Below, in pieces: positions 1 to 9,414 of a stretch of DNA of 13,776 nt (position 1 is its first letter; each line of letters starts with the position of its first letter). The stretch lies in assembly GCA_027596035.1 (NCBI GenBank), contig JADGJA010000621.1, forward strand, positions 1-13,776. The letters are read 5' to 3'. Made by a program: the position numbers and the translations under genes. This stretch comes from Thoreauomyces humboldtii (lineage: Eukaryota; Chytridiomycota; Chytridiomycetes; Spizellomycetales; Powellomycetaceae). The notes under the pieces are model-generated. The model was not told where the DNA came from, searched no databases, and was given only the letters and a program-made list of their open reading frames with translations.

Positions 1-36
1 ACACACACACACACATACACATACACATACACACTC
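1..36. repeat. CA-rich microsatellite
   Basis: Simple (AC)n tract with interspersed ACACAT units at the very left edge, 40 bp before the first ORF. It probably lies in the promoter or 5' leader of the small gene at 78. It is not a telomere repeat. Confidence 0.85.
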
Positions 37-77
37 AGTCTTCCCACTTTCCAAACCCCTCACATCCCACAATCACG

Positions 78-335
78 ATGCACTACTCCAACGCCTTCAT
101 CACCAGCTTCAGCTCGGCCGCCGCCCTCGACCCTCTCTACAACCCAAAGCTCGCTTCCTCGGCGTCCTCGTCCTCGGGCTCATCCCGTCCCTCCTCCATC
201 GCTTCCTTCGCTTCCTCCGGTCCCACGACAAAGAAGGACGAAGAGACCTCCAAGGCCAAGCCAAAGAAGTCGGCACTGCACAAGGCTTACACCCACCACG
301 CGGTCCACTACGCCGTGAACAGGCCAAGGATCTGA
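78..335 (+). CDS. Small Ser/Ala-rich protein, unknown function
   Basis: Single-exon ORF of 85 aa starting at the first ATG after the CA tract and ending in TGA. I do not recognise the family. The N-terminal 25 residues are mildly hydrophobic and Ala/Ser-rich. A serine-rich linker (about residues 27-48) follows, then a lysine-rich stretch (about 51-66), and the protein ends in a His/Tyr-rich tail (KAYTHHAVHYAVNRPRI). There is no clear signal peptide or membrane helix. The strongly C-ending codon choice matches genuine genes nearby and argues for coding. The neighbour is the convergent pyruvate kinase gene, with about 290 bp between stop codons. It could be a conserved small fungal protein or the last exon of a gene beginning outside the window. 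Confidence 0.55.
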   Translation: MHYSNAFITSFSSAAALDPLYNPKLASSASSSSGSSRPSSIASFASSGPTTKKDEETSKAKPKKSALHKAYTHHAVHYAVNRPRI

Positions 336-626
336 AAATGAGGGAAAAAAAGCGAAAGCTTCCCTCACCTTCGGCAGCCCCATCCCATACCCCCCTTCGT
401 CTGCCTTTACTATATTTTTTGATACTTGCTTAGACCCGATTTTTCTTACCCCCTTCACTTTTTGGCGCGCCCCTCTATCCTTCTTTTTATCTATGTCTTT
501 GTATGAATCATAATACTTCTGATTCACAAAACCCCGTTCGCAACCATGCATCAGGTCAAAAAAGAAAAACTACGCCACCATCTTCTCGTACGAAGCCGAA
601 CAGGGAACGTCTACGCGAGACTTCAG
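336..626. other. Convergent intergenic region (3' UTRs)
   Basis: Spacer between two genes that end towards each other. It is pyrimidine-rich, with T-runs and AT-rich stretches (around 405-425 and 480-520) suitable for 3' end formation on both strands. I see no gene or repeat in it. Confidence 0.6.
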
Positions 627-3022
627 CTAAGCGTGTTTCGCACCACCACCGCCACCACCACCACCATTGTGCATGGCCCTGAACGCGTTCGTCCAAAGTT
701 CTTTGGCGTGGACCGATCTCAACGCATCGCCGAACCTCGACATCTTGAGGGTGTTGCTGAGTCCAGGCCAGTCGGGATGGTGACCGGCGCAGAAGACGAC
801 GGGATCTCCCTGCACGAGACCGAGCTTCTTGGCGATGCCGGCGAGGATGTCGTGCTCGGTGTGCGCGTAGATCTGGTCCGTGTTGGTGATCGTCTCGGAT
901 CCGCCCGGCGAGGATGATGTCGAGGTTGGATGGTGGTGGAGGGCCGACGTGAGGATCGGGTGCACTCCGTACAGGAGGGCCAGACGTCGCCAGAGCGAGT
1001 CGGTGGACGTCACGGCGATGACGGGGCGGGCCGGCCGGCGTTTCGCAACGTATGTCTGGAAAAAGATATGTCGTAAGCTAAGGCACCAACGGCACGTCGT
1101 TGTGTAAAGAAGAAGGTCGAGCACTTGCCGCCATCTCCCCAAACTTCGTAAAGACGATGATCGCTGTCGAGTTTCCCTGCAAACAGAGACGTCCGCCAGG
1201 ACGTCCGTCGAGAATGAGGACTTTCCGCTAGCGACATGCCCATGTCAAAGGTTTGAACGCACCTCTTTTGCCGACCAGACAGCGGCGTCTGCGATCGGGT
1301 GCGAGAATTCGGACGTCCCGGTGACAACCTTTCGGTCGGAGATCTCAAAGCTATGCGGGTGCATGTAAAGGTCTCCGTCCTCGGCGCTCTCACAAACTCT
1401 GCCCATCTGCACCAACATTCCGCTCCGTCAATCATCTCTTTGCAAACGTTCTGCGGGTCCGACTCCTACCAATTTGACGGTCTCCACGGGGTATGCCCCC
1501 GTTGCGCATTCGGCAGAGAGCATGACCGCTGCCGAAACAGAACCGGTTAGCACATCATGTCGTCAACGACATACAGAAGCGACTGACCATCTGTTCCATC
1601 GAACACAGCATTAGCGACGTCGCTGACTTCTGCTCGGGTGGGGACCGGTGCTGTAATCATGGACTCCAGCATCTGAGTGGCGGTAATCACCGGCTTTTCT
1701 GTATCGACGCAACAATATCAGCTCTTGCAACATCATTGGGGTCCACATCTATTAGAGGTTTACCGGCGGCGTTGCATTTTCGGATGAGAGCCTTCTGAAT
1801 GACAGGTACGCCTTCCACTCCGCATTCTACGCCCAGATCTCCACGAGCGACCATGATGCCGTCACCGGCCTCGATGAGCTCGTCGATTACGTCCAGCGCT
1901 TGCGGCTTCTCGATCTTCAGGATGATGTGAGGTCGCCAACCTGCTTCGAGCTGCGAACCCGGGGTTTTGCTGTTCGCCGTAAGATCCTTGTCCTCCTTTC
2001 CCCAAGTAGCGAGCAGTTGCTTCATGTCTTCGACGTCCTCGCGGCGTTGAACGAAGGACATGGCGAGATAGTCCAGCCGCATCCCGAAGGCGTACTTTGC
2101 GTCGCGCTTGTCCTTTTCGGTCAAGGCAGGTACGTTGAGCTTGATGTCAGGCACGTTTATGCCTATCATGCAGAGAGCGGTGGATGAGCTCTGCAAGCAG
2201 ACGACCTTCGGGATGAATTGAAGAACGCACCTTTGTGAGACTTGAGAGTACCACCGACGATCACCTCGCACTCCAACTCCGTCTCCGAGATGCGCTTCGA
2301 CACGCGAAGGGCAAGGTTTCCATCATCCAGCAACACGCGCTCTCCCGGCTGAAGCTGCTCGACGACTCGGGCGATCTTCGTCGTGATGATCCCATCCGTT
2401 CCAGAGTCATCCGAGTATCTGAGCTTGACCGGCGTTCCTTCGGTGAGCTTGATGGTGGGTTCCGGCTTGAAGTCGTTGCACCTGACTTTCGGTCCGCCGA
2501 GGTCACCGAGGATGGCGACGGGGATACCGAGCTCTTTGCTGGTACTGCGGATCTCGTTGATGATGTCGGTCTGCTCTTCGGGGTTCTCGACGTGGGAAAA
2601 GTTGACTCGGAACACGTTGACACCTGGAGTGCGGGGGGTTTCAGCTCGACTGGCTGATCAGTATGATGCTTAAGCCGAACGACCGGACTCACCGGCTTCG
2701 ATGAGCTCCCTAATCTTCGGCCACGATGCCGGTCCTAGAGTAGCGACGATCTTTGTTCGACGCTGTTGCTTTGCTCCATTGGTTTGACCGAGGGAGCCAA
2801 TAGGCGTTCCTTGCGAGCGGTATTGAGTCGACATTGGATGAGAAGGACTTTTCTGGAGAGAGAGCAATCAGGACAGCTGATAATATCCAATGATGACCCG
2901 GCTGCTTGAGACATTGATGCTCCCGTTACCTTTGCTGAATGGGAAAGATGTAATGGTGATCTGCAAAATGGGAAAGCTCCTGCCGTTTCCAGGATTTCCA
3001 TGTTCTGTGAGGACGTCATCAT
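627..3022 (-). CDS. PYK: Pyruvate kinase, bacterial type II (PykA)-like, nine exons
   Basis: Converts phosphoenolpyruvate and ADP to pyruvate and ATP, the last step of glycolysis; presumably cytosolic. Exons by coordinate, read on the minus strand: 3022-2930, 2852-2693, 2623-2231, 2162-1764, 1698-1588, 1528-1470, 1406-1263, 1176-1129, 1055-627. They sum to 1836 nt, giving 611 aa in one frame. Visible motifs are [11 protein letters not shown] (64-74), FRVNFSH (89-95), the B domain (about 137-215), the catalytic lysine in LKIEK (K299 or its neighbour), [10 protein letters not shown] (319-328), [13 protein letters not shown] (350-362) and DGTDAVMLSAE (382-392). The C-terminal domain contains a [16 protein letters not shown] segment. 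[23 protein letters not shown] and the B-domain pattern resemble proteobacterial PykA rather than the usual fungal enzyme. The start is uncertain: ATG 3022 uses a clear first intron (2853-2929, phase 0), but ATG 2834 would give 574 aa without it. The protein ends in an odd polyglycine tail (about 600-607). Confidence 0.85.
1056..1128 (-). other. GC-AG intron in the pyruvate kinase gene
   Basis: The donor reads GCAAGT (1128-1123) and the acceptor TTTTTCCAG (ending 1056); 73 nt, phase 0. Only this splice gives the conserved [13 protein letters not shown] segment at family length. The nearby GT at 1124 would break the frame. Confidence 0.7.
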
Positions 3023-3485
3023 CGAAGTTCCGTTTGGGAAGGGTGGCTGTGGACATGATGTTCTTGTGACCCTGCTGACTCATCGGAGAGAGAACTCCGC
3101 TTCCCAGCAAATTGGGGGTGAGTGAGCGAGGGGTACATGCAGTAGGAGTTCGTCCGTGGGTGCGACGGCAGTTCCAGGGAGAGTGGACTCCCGGTGAGGA
3201 CAACTTCTGGACGCCGGGATTCCCAGTGCTCGAGAAAGGGGTCCGCGCCCGCGCCCTCCATCTCATGAATATTCCTCCTCCGCTCTCGGAGGAAAAAGTA
3301 TGGGAACAGGGACAGGCAGACGCTTCCTTTGAGACTCCGAAGACGAGCTTTTCCTCACGCTTCACCCCTTCTTCCTGCTGGTATTTGGTGTCCGAAAATC
3401 CGTCTGCTTCAAACCCTCCACCGATCATCCTTCTCTTTGGCTTTCCATCCTGCTCGCCCTCCACACTGTATCGTAGCACCCAACG
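3023..3485. promoter_or_regulatory. Divergent promoter region between pyruvate kinase and LRR gene
   Basis: 463 bp between two gene starts pointing away from each other, so it should hold both promoters. I see no obvious TATA box. The stretch just before the LRR start (about 3400-3485) is C/T-rich, a common fungal pre-start feature. A 203-codon open frame on the minus strand here has no ATG start and is taken as chance. Confidence 0.5.
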
Positions 3486-5775
3486 ATGGGCAACGCGCTT
3501 GTTAAGGACATCCGCAAGGCAAAGGAAGAACTCGATCTATCAAAGCATGATATCAAAATCCTCCCGAAGCAGATCAAAGGATGCAAGAAACTGGTCCGTC
3601 TCAATGTCTCAGGGAACCAGCTCATCGACCTTCCGCCAGAGCTCGGTTTGTTGCGCTCTGTGCGCTTGACGTTTCGGGGGGGACAGGATCGGCTCATGCT
3701 TTCGGGTCTTTTGCAGGACGACTGAACAGACTGCAGATACTCAACTTTTCAAATAACAACGTCAATTACTTTCCGCCTGCTTTACCAAAGTCGTTGGTGG
3801 AGGTCGATGCTGGTAGATTCATTCCGATACAGACACTCTTTCTGTAAGATGGTTGGGCTTATCCAGTCGGAAAACTCGTCAGGCAACAATCGACTGTTCT
3901 ACTCGCCCATGACACCCAAAATCGGCGAGCTATCCAACCTGGCATTCTTGGATCTCAGTGGAAATCAGCTAGAGTAGGCGAGTCCTTCTTCCTTCATCTC
4001 CTACGGGCCCATCATTGATCTTGTAATTTCGTTGCCAGAGACATCATACCAGAAGTCGGCAACCTCAGTAACTTGAAGACTCTTCTGTTACATCGTAATG
4101 ACCTGAAGGTGACGATTTGTCGTTCGAATTTCCGGCATTCTATGGCTGATAAAGCGTTGTCTTTACGCAGGGCATTCCACGCTGCGTCTTCGTACTTCCG
4201 TCTCTCATCACCATCAGCGTCAGCTTCAACAAGATCAAAGTGATCAGCGATGATATTGCCTCATTACGAACCATCAAAGTATAGCTCGAGCGTTCATGCC
4301 CTTTCCTACTTTAGAAAACTCACAGCGCGATCCCCATCACCAGGAACTGGACCTCAGCTCCAACCTTCTCGTGAAACTCCCAGAAACGATGGGAAAGGTA
4401 TCCAGTCTCGTACGACTGTACGTAGGGAACAATGCGTTGAAAACTCTTCCGGACTCTTGTAAGTGCGTGTCGTCCCACGGGTCTCTTGCCCTTCAGTTGT
4501 CTGACTCTTGAGTGCTTTAATCAAACATCGAAGGCGGTGATCTGAAGTTTCTGGAAGAGCTCGACATCCAGGAGAACCACCAGTTTGACGAGCTGCCATC
4601 CAGTCTCAGTCGATGCACCAACATGCAAAAGTTCAACATGCGCAACACGAAGCTGGAGAAGATACCGTCGGGCGTCAAGAACTGGTCTCAGTTGACGGAT
4701 CTCATCATGAAGGACAACGGTCAGATGGAGGATCTTCCAGGTGCGGAAATCACATCAAACGCAAAACAATGGGGAAACTTTCCGTCGCGGAAAGCCACAG
4801 GGATATGGATATGCTGATACACACCGTCATTCCCAAACCCATTTCGTGTGCAGAGATTCTGGGCACGTTACGGAATCTCCGAGTCCTAAACTGCGACAGC
4901 TGTTCCATCAGTCAACTCCCTGATCAGATAGGAGGACTAGGATGTCTGCAACATCTGGATCTACGACATAATCAACTGAGTTCCTTCGCCATCCCTCCCA
5001 CCATCAAGAACCTGCAGACACTCGTCAAACTGTTCCTGAAGTAAGCCCAGTCCCATCACCCTTCCCAAACCAATCCAAAAGAGCTGACTGAAATCTGGTG
5101 GGTGACGGTTTTCATCAGCAACAACAGCATCGAGATTCTTCCAGACGAGATCTGTCAACTCAGCGCACTCATCGAACTCGACATCAGTCACAACCTCATC
5201 ATCACGCTTCCAGAGGACATAGGACATCTCAGCCAACTCGAACGTCTCTTCACGAACAACAACAAACTCGAAACGATCCCTCCATCCATCGGGTGAGAGA
5301 AACTGGGAAACCATGGGAAAGCGAAGCGAAAAAGCAAAAGCTGACGGAAAAAAAAACAAAACAAAAACACACCTTCCAGGGATCTGAAACTCCTGACGGT
5401 CCTCGAGTTACGAAGCAACACCATCAACTTCCTACCCTCCGAGATGGCGGGTCTGATCAGTCTCGTTCGATTGGACCTCAGTCACAACCGAGTCAGCGAT
5501 CTACCGCCTTCGATGTACATCATGACTCAACTTCAGGTATCGGTTGCAGAGGAAGGAATCGTTTCCGGGACGCACCCCGCTGGTTCTTATAAACTTCTCT
5601 TTTTTTTGGCGGAATTCGGCAGACGCTGGACCTCCGTGACAATCCGTTCGACTCCCCACCACAGCACGTGATCGTGAGAGGCAAGGACGTTGTCCTGGCT
5701 TTCCTGAAGGACCAGTACGATAACATCGCCGAGGGTGGGGAGGGGGAGAAGGGACGTCTTCGTGCCGTCCATTGA
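3486..5775 (+). CDS. Leucine-rich-repeat protein, LRRC40/SHOC2-like, 11 exons
   Basis: An all-LRR protein, probably an intracellular scaffold; no catalytic domain is visible. Exons are 3486-3645, 3717-3812, 3883-3973, 4039-4108, 4171-4278, 4344-4458, 4534-4740, 4854-5040, 5119-5292, 5380-5536, 5623-5775. They total 1518 nt, giving 505 aa, with the frame intact across all ten GT-AG introns (62-113 nt). Repeats follow the LxxLxLxxNxLxxLP pattern almost end to end, for example LVRLNVSGNQLIDLP and LIELDISHNLIITLP. The C-terminal cap LDLRDNPFDSPP followed by GKDVVLAFLKDQ resembles the end of LRRC40 proteins. The N-terminus begins MGN, but valine at position 6 departs from the usual myristoylation consensus, so lipidation is doubtful. 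One repeat (about residues 215-290) is longer and less regular. It is divergent from the pyruvate kinase gene. The exact orthologue (LRRC40, SHOC2 or a fungal-specific LRR protein) is inferred. Confidence 0.85.
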
Positions 5776-6089
5776 TTGGAGCCCGTGGGAAAAAAAGTCT
5801 CGGGGGAGCGGGAAGGAAGGGAAGTAGTGGGTCTGGGAAAATACCCGCCTCGGACGAGGGCCAGCGAAAACCTCTTTGCTATGTTGTGCCACGTCCGAGG
5901 CCTTAGAGGAACTGAATACAACGCTAGACGGGATGGACATCTTCAAGTTTCTGTTTCTTGAAAACTTCGAACAACACAAGCAGGCAGGTGTATGAGCACA
6001 CAAAGACAGACTTCTATTACTTCGAGAAAATGGTATGTACATTTGGTAAGAACAAGGCAAATGGAAATGGGGTCGGGTGTTTGTTGTTG
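5776..6089. other. Convergent intergenic region
   Basis: 314 bp between the ends of the LRR gene and the glutamine-rich gene. The first third is purine-rich. An ATG-less open stretch at 5828-5992 (+) is discussed as a finding. Otherwise I read this as overlapping 3' UTRs. Confidence 0.5.
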
Positions 6090-7004
6090 TCAATCGCTCA
6101 TCTCGTCGTTATCATCCTGATGCTCCCTTCTGCGACTCCTCTTGTACGCGGGCTCGAGGGTGAATGGATCGTTCCAAGCAAAGTTTGTCGGTACGCCGGC
6201 GTCTCCCCTCGCTCCCGTCCATCTCCTTTTGAGCGGGGATGCGGTTGGATCCAGGACGTGGATCTGCTGGTGGTGGTGGTGCTGGGGGTGCTGCTGATTG
6301 GATTGGAAGCTCGTGACATCCTCGGGTTCGCGGTATTGGCCGGCGGGGTTGGTTGCGTGTGATTGTTGCATGGATGGCGCGAGGTGCGCCGGTACCAGAC
6401 CGTAAGAGCGTTGGCCTGGTTGACTCTGTTGGTGCGGCGGTGGTTGGAACTGGAAGGGTCCGGGAGTTGTCGGTGGGTTGGCAGAGGGAGCGAAGGAGAA
6501 GGAGGTAGGTGCGGGAGGAGTAACGTTCTGCTGCTGTTGCTGTTGCTGCAACTGCTGTTGTTGAGCATGATCTTGCTGCGTCTGACGTGCCTGTTGATCT
6601 TCACGCTGCTGCTGCTGCAGTGCTTGCTGTCCAGGTGTCTGTCCGGTGGGTATGGGTATGTTCTGCCGTTGCTCCTGCGCGGACGCCGTGGCATCAGGAT
6701 TCATAGGGGGCGCATTTTCGGCGAGAGATGAAGATGAGCGCAACGCCTCATGCTTTGCAGCGAAGAACGAGACGAGTTCTCCCAAGACAAGCGTCTCTCG
6801 ACCCTGAGCTCGCTGAGCGCTGACAAACTGCCAGAGGTCCTGCAGACACTGGCCGTACCCGGCCTCGTATCCGCGACGTTGCTGCTTTGTGGACTCTCTG
6901 TAGAGTTGGGTGACCGTGTGTGCAGCAGTTTTGAATGCGTCTAGAAGGGCGGGATCCGTCTCGCCGGGCTGGAAGGCGGAGTTGCCAGAAGAGGACGGAT
7001 CCAT
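6090..7004 (-). CDS. HAPSTR1/C16orf72-like protein with polyglutamine region
   Basis: 304 aa, single exon. The start is the first in-frame ATG (MDPSSSGN); the frame is open further upstream but has no ATG there. The N-terminal domain (about residues 18-86) contains LLDAFKTAAHTVTQLYRES, a GYEAGYGQCLQDLWQF helix and ELVSFFAAKHEAL. These line up by eye with the core of animal HAPSTR1/C16orf72, including its AATAVTNLYKES stretch, RSF..G.Q.GY and EDLISFL. Known members act in stress signalling with the ubiquitin ligase HUWE1, so a nuclear or ubiquitin-linked role is possible but only inferred. A polyglutamine-rich linker (about 110-160) and a Pro/Gln/His-rich disordered region follow. The C-terminus is basic (KRSRRR) then acidic, a plausible nuclear localisation signal like that of HAPSTR1. 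Family assignment is moderate; the coding call is strong. Confidence 0.75.
   Translation of the reverse strand: MDPSSSGNSAFQPGETDPALLDAFKTAAHTVTQLYRESTKQQRRGYEAGYGQCLQDLWQFVSAQRAQGRETLVLGELVSFFAAKHEALRSSSSLAENAPPMNPDATASAQEQRQNIPIPTGQTPGQQALQQQQREDQQARQTQQDHAQQQQLQQQQQQQNVTPPAPTSFSFAPSANPPTTPGPFQFQPPPHQQSQPGQRSYGLVPAHLAPSMQQSHATNPAGQYREPEDVTSFQSNQQHPQHHHHQQIHVLDPTASPLKRRWTGARGDAGVPTNFAWNDPFTLEPAYKRSRRREHQDDNDEMSD
6525..6625. repeat. Coding CAG/CTG-rich tracts
   Basis: Interrupted CTG/TTG triplet runs on the plus strand, which encode the polyglutamine blocks of the minus-strand gene. The mix of CAA and CAG codons suggests a maintained tract rather than one fresh expansion. Confidence 0.8.
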
Positions 7005-7463
7005 GCCAACGGGTGGAGAGGACAATTTCAATGAAGAGCGTTCGGTGCAGAGGAGACCCTGAGGGTAAAAAGTCTGTGTATGCTCGAGGGAGGTGAAAAA
7101 CGCTGGTGTTCTGACGGTTGAAGTTCCTGCGCGCGGAATGAACCTTAAACGTGGTGCTGCGGCAAGAGAAGTGGTGGTGCTGGGGGGGACGTATGCCCGT
7201 GGGATGTCGCCAGGCTTCAACAGAGGTGCCGGTAGGTATAGATGAGAGGTTGCTATCGGTGTGGGTTGCGATCCGGGAGCCTCGCGGTATTGTTACGGTG
7301 TGTTTGAGTTGCGTTGGGAAGGCGAGGAGGGAAGACAATCGCTACCCACAAAAACGGTGGCCCATAGAAATAAGAGAACCCAACCCCTATTTGGGCATGT
7401 ACAGAATGGATCTGGCACTTCTTTCAGCGAAGACCGCAGTATCATTGTTGCTATGTAGTAGAC
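7005..7463. promoter_or_regulatory. Spacer between ESF2 and the HAPSTR1-like gene
   Basis: 459 bp between two genes that both read leftwards. It should contain the 3' UTR of ESF2 and the promoter and 5' leader of the HAPSTR1-like gene. Open frames on both strands lack good starts and resemble no known family. I see no other element. Confidence 0.5.
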
Positions 7464-8660
7464 TCATCCAAAGAGCTTGGAAAGCATGGCCGCCTTCTTC
7501 CCCGATGGCACAGGCGCAGCCCCTCCAGCGCTCGACCCTGTATCGATGACCTTGCGTTGTTTGAACTGGCGTCGGATGGCTCGCGTCGGGTCGGCAGCCG
7601 CTCCAACTCCTGGTTGTCCAGCAGAAGCTGTCGTTGCGGCAGACGGAGCCGCTCCCGATCCCGATCCCGATCCTCCTGCGTCCAGCTCTTCTGCCGCCTT
7701 CCGCTTCTTTGCCCTCTTGTCCTCCAGGGCCGCCACCATCTTCGCCCTCCCTACGTTCTTGACGTACGCCTGCGTCTCCCGCTTCGCCAGCTGCATCTCC
7801 GTCCTCAGCTTCTGGTCGCGGACCTTCAGCTCGTAGGCGATCTGGTCCGTGAGGTCGTTCCACTTGAACTTTGGCAGGTACTTGACGTTCCACAGATCGT
7901 CGTAGTAGAAGCTCCGCTTCTTCCCTCCGATGGTCGTGCCGTTGAGATGCTGAGCGGTCGCCCTCGCCACGCTCTTGTCGAGGAACTCGACCCATCCCTC
8001 GGTGTAGTTGACGCGTCGGTTGTGGCGGTACTTTGCTCGCCGGGCGGCCGTCTTGGCGTCCTCGGCTGCGAGGTAGAGACGTCCGAGCTGACCGTAGCGA
8101 GAGAGGAGTTGACGGAGTTTGACGGGACGCATGAACGGTGGGATGCGGGAGAGGTACACGACGCCCGAGGCTTTCTGCTTCGCTTCGAACCGAGCCAGGG
8201 CTTTGGCGGACAGGGGGGCGGCCTTCCGGATCCGGGTGGACCGGACGAGCGTTTCCGCAGACGTCACATTGTTCGGGTCGTCCTCTTCTTGCACTTGTTC
8301 GTCGTCTGCTGCTTCATCCTCTGCGCGTTCCTGCTCCGCGTCGGAGTCCGCCTCGTCCTCGGAACCACTCCCGACCCCAGCGCCAGCGCTGACTGGCTTC
8401 CGTCGAAGATAGCTAGCTTCTGCCTCATCTTCGTCGCTACCGGCGCTCCCCTGTTCTCCGTCCTCGTCGCTGTCGTCGCCGAGTGCGAGCTGAAATCGTG
8501 GGTCGGAGACTGGCTTTGGGCTCGGGTTGGTCGATGGGGTATCGTTGTTGACGACTGAAGGAGTGTCGCTGCTGGGAGCAGGAGACTCTGAAGGTGGTGT
8601 TGATGGTTTCACTGACGCCCTTGCCTTGGCGGATCGGGCTGCGCGCCTTGGTGTGCTCAT
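7464..8660 (-). CDS. ESF2: ESF2/ABT1-type pre-rRNA processing factor
   Basis: A nucleolar protein of the small-subunit processome, needed for 18S rRNA maturation; in yeast ESF2 works with the helicase Dbp8. 398 aa, single exon. The start chosen is the ATG at 8660 (MSTPRRAARS). Another in-frame ATG lies at 8780, but the extra 40 residues do not look conserved. Residues 1-165 are Ser/Pro-rich then strongly acidic, and end in a basic stretch. The atypical RRM-like core (about 166-265) includes GVVYLSRIPPFMRP, KLRQLLSRYGQLGRLYL, YTEGWVEFLDKSVA and LNGTTIGGKKRSFYYDDLW. The family-specific extension KYLPKFKWNDLTDQIAYE and a long basic helix to about residue 325 follow. The C-terminus has a Gly/Ser/Ala-rich insertion before KKAAMLSKLFG. 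A pyrimidine tract ending CACCAG just before the ATG may be a 5' UTR intron acceptor. Confidence 0.93.
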   Translation of the reverse strand: MSTPRRAARSAKARASVKPSTPPSESPAPSSDTPSVVNNDTPSTNPSPKPVSDPRFQLALGDDSDEDGEQGSAGSDEDEAEASYLRRKPVSAGAGVGSGSEDEADSDAEQERAEDEAADDEQVQEEDDPNNVTSAETLVRSTRIRKAAPLSAKALARFEAKQKASGVVYLSRIPPFMRPVKLRQLLSRYGQLGRLYLAAEDAKTAARRAKYRHNRRVNYTEGWVEFLDKSVARATAQHLNGTTIGGKKRSFYYDDLWNVKYLPKFKWNDLTDQIAYELKVRDQKLRTEMQLAKRETQAYVKNVGRAKMVAALEDKRAKKRKAAEELDAGGSGSGSGAAPSAATTASAGQPGVGAAADPTRAIRRQFKQRKVIDTGSSAGGAAPVPSGKKAAMLSKLFG

Positions 8661-8978
8661 GCTTCGCTGGTGAGAAATGGAAAAGTCCAGCAGGTTCGAA
8701 ACGGATCTGTTTTTGCTGCGAGGAACAAGGAGCGCACTCTGAGTGGCTGTGCATCTGCCTTGCCACCTGCAGTACTCCATCTACACTTCTGTACAGTACG
8801 GTACGTACAAGTTGCAGGCAAACCGGGATCAGTTGCAAGGAACCAACCTCCTCCTATGATGTGCTGACGGAGATAGAAAGAGTGGCAGGAGCATCATGAA
8901 GCCCACTGGAGGTCTGCCCCTGACCCCCGAAAACTCTCGATGCAGCACCTGAAAGCCTGACGTTCTTGCGGTTCGCGC
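8661..8978. promoter_or_regulatory. ESF2 promoter side, GTAC-rich
   Basis: Single-copy sequence between the ESF2 start and the left edge of the tandem duplication. It holds four GTAC tetranucleotides within 18 bp (8791-8808), the same motif that clusters in both downstream promoter copies. No gene seen. Confidence 0.45.
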
Positions 8979-9179
8979 AAAGACCCGAACAAATCCCTTC
9001 ATTTTTGGCTGCTGCTCGCACCCTCTGCTCGCGAGTCTGTCAGCGTGTAGGTGGTTTTTCATCGTCAGACTTGTGCTGGCTTGCTGTTTAACACGGACCA
9101 AATCTTGCAGGTGCAGTCGACAGGTGTGCGGTCGCTGTACGGCCTGCGACCGCCTTGCTCACGATGTACCACAAACTAT

Positions 9180-9305
9180 GTACGTACTGTACTGTACCTC
9201 TACGACGACGGAAAGGAATTTGGCGTCATCGGGAAGGAACTTGGCGTCGTCGGGCGTCGGTGCCTTGACTCCCACTCAGGCGTGTAGAACAAGTATCGAT
9301 ATAAG
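9180..9305 (+). promoter_or_regulatory. Promoter of secreted-protein gene 1: GTAC cluster and TATA box
   Basis: A TATAAG box within CGATATAAG (9300-9305) lies about 115 bp before the ATG and is conserved in copy 2. Upstream, GTAC occurs at 9137, 9166, 9180, 9184, 9189 and 9194. The factor that might bind is unknown. Confidence 0.5.
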
Positions 9306-9414
9306 CTTGTTGCTCTGGTCACCCGCCATCCTCATCCGAGGCTGATCGCTCCTCGCATCCCTCAATCCCTCAATTGCCATCAAACTCGACATCTTTACAT
9401 CCACACTTTTTGCG

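Noticed and set aside
1..36. CA repeat as a telomere or CRISPR-like array
   Set aside because: Simple dinucleotide repeat without spacers, and not a telomere unit.
546..1107. Plus-strand open frames opposite the last pyruvate kinase exon
   Set aside because: Antisense shadows; the minus-strand frame carries the pyruvate kinase C-terminal motifs.
1451..1469. A 19-nt ultra-short intron in pyruvate kinase (GTAGGA...CCCGCAG)
   Set aside because: It keeps a frame but gives poor family alignment. The 63-nt intron 1407-1469 ending GGTGCAG restores [13 protein letters not shown] exactly.
2868..3479. 203-codon open frame on the minus strand in the divergent promoter
   Set aside because: No ATG start, no family resemblance, and it runs through a clear pyruvate kinase intron.
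5520..6093. Minus-strand open frames across the LRR 3' end
   Set aside because: Lie opposite a confirmed LRR exon and intron, with no family resemblance.
7557..8558. 333-codon plus-strand open frame
   Set aside because: It is antisense to ESF2, has low-complexity composition, and its start lies inside the ESF2 coding sequence. A shadow of the real gene.
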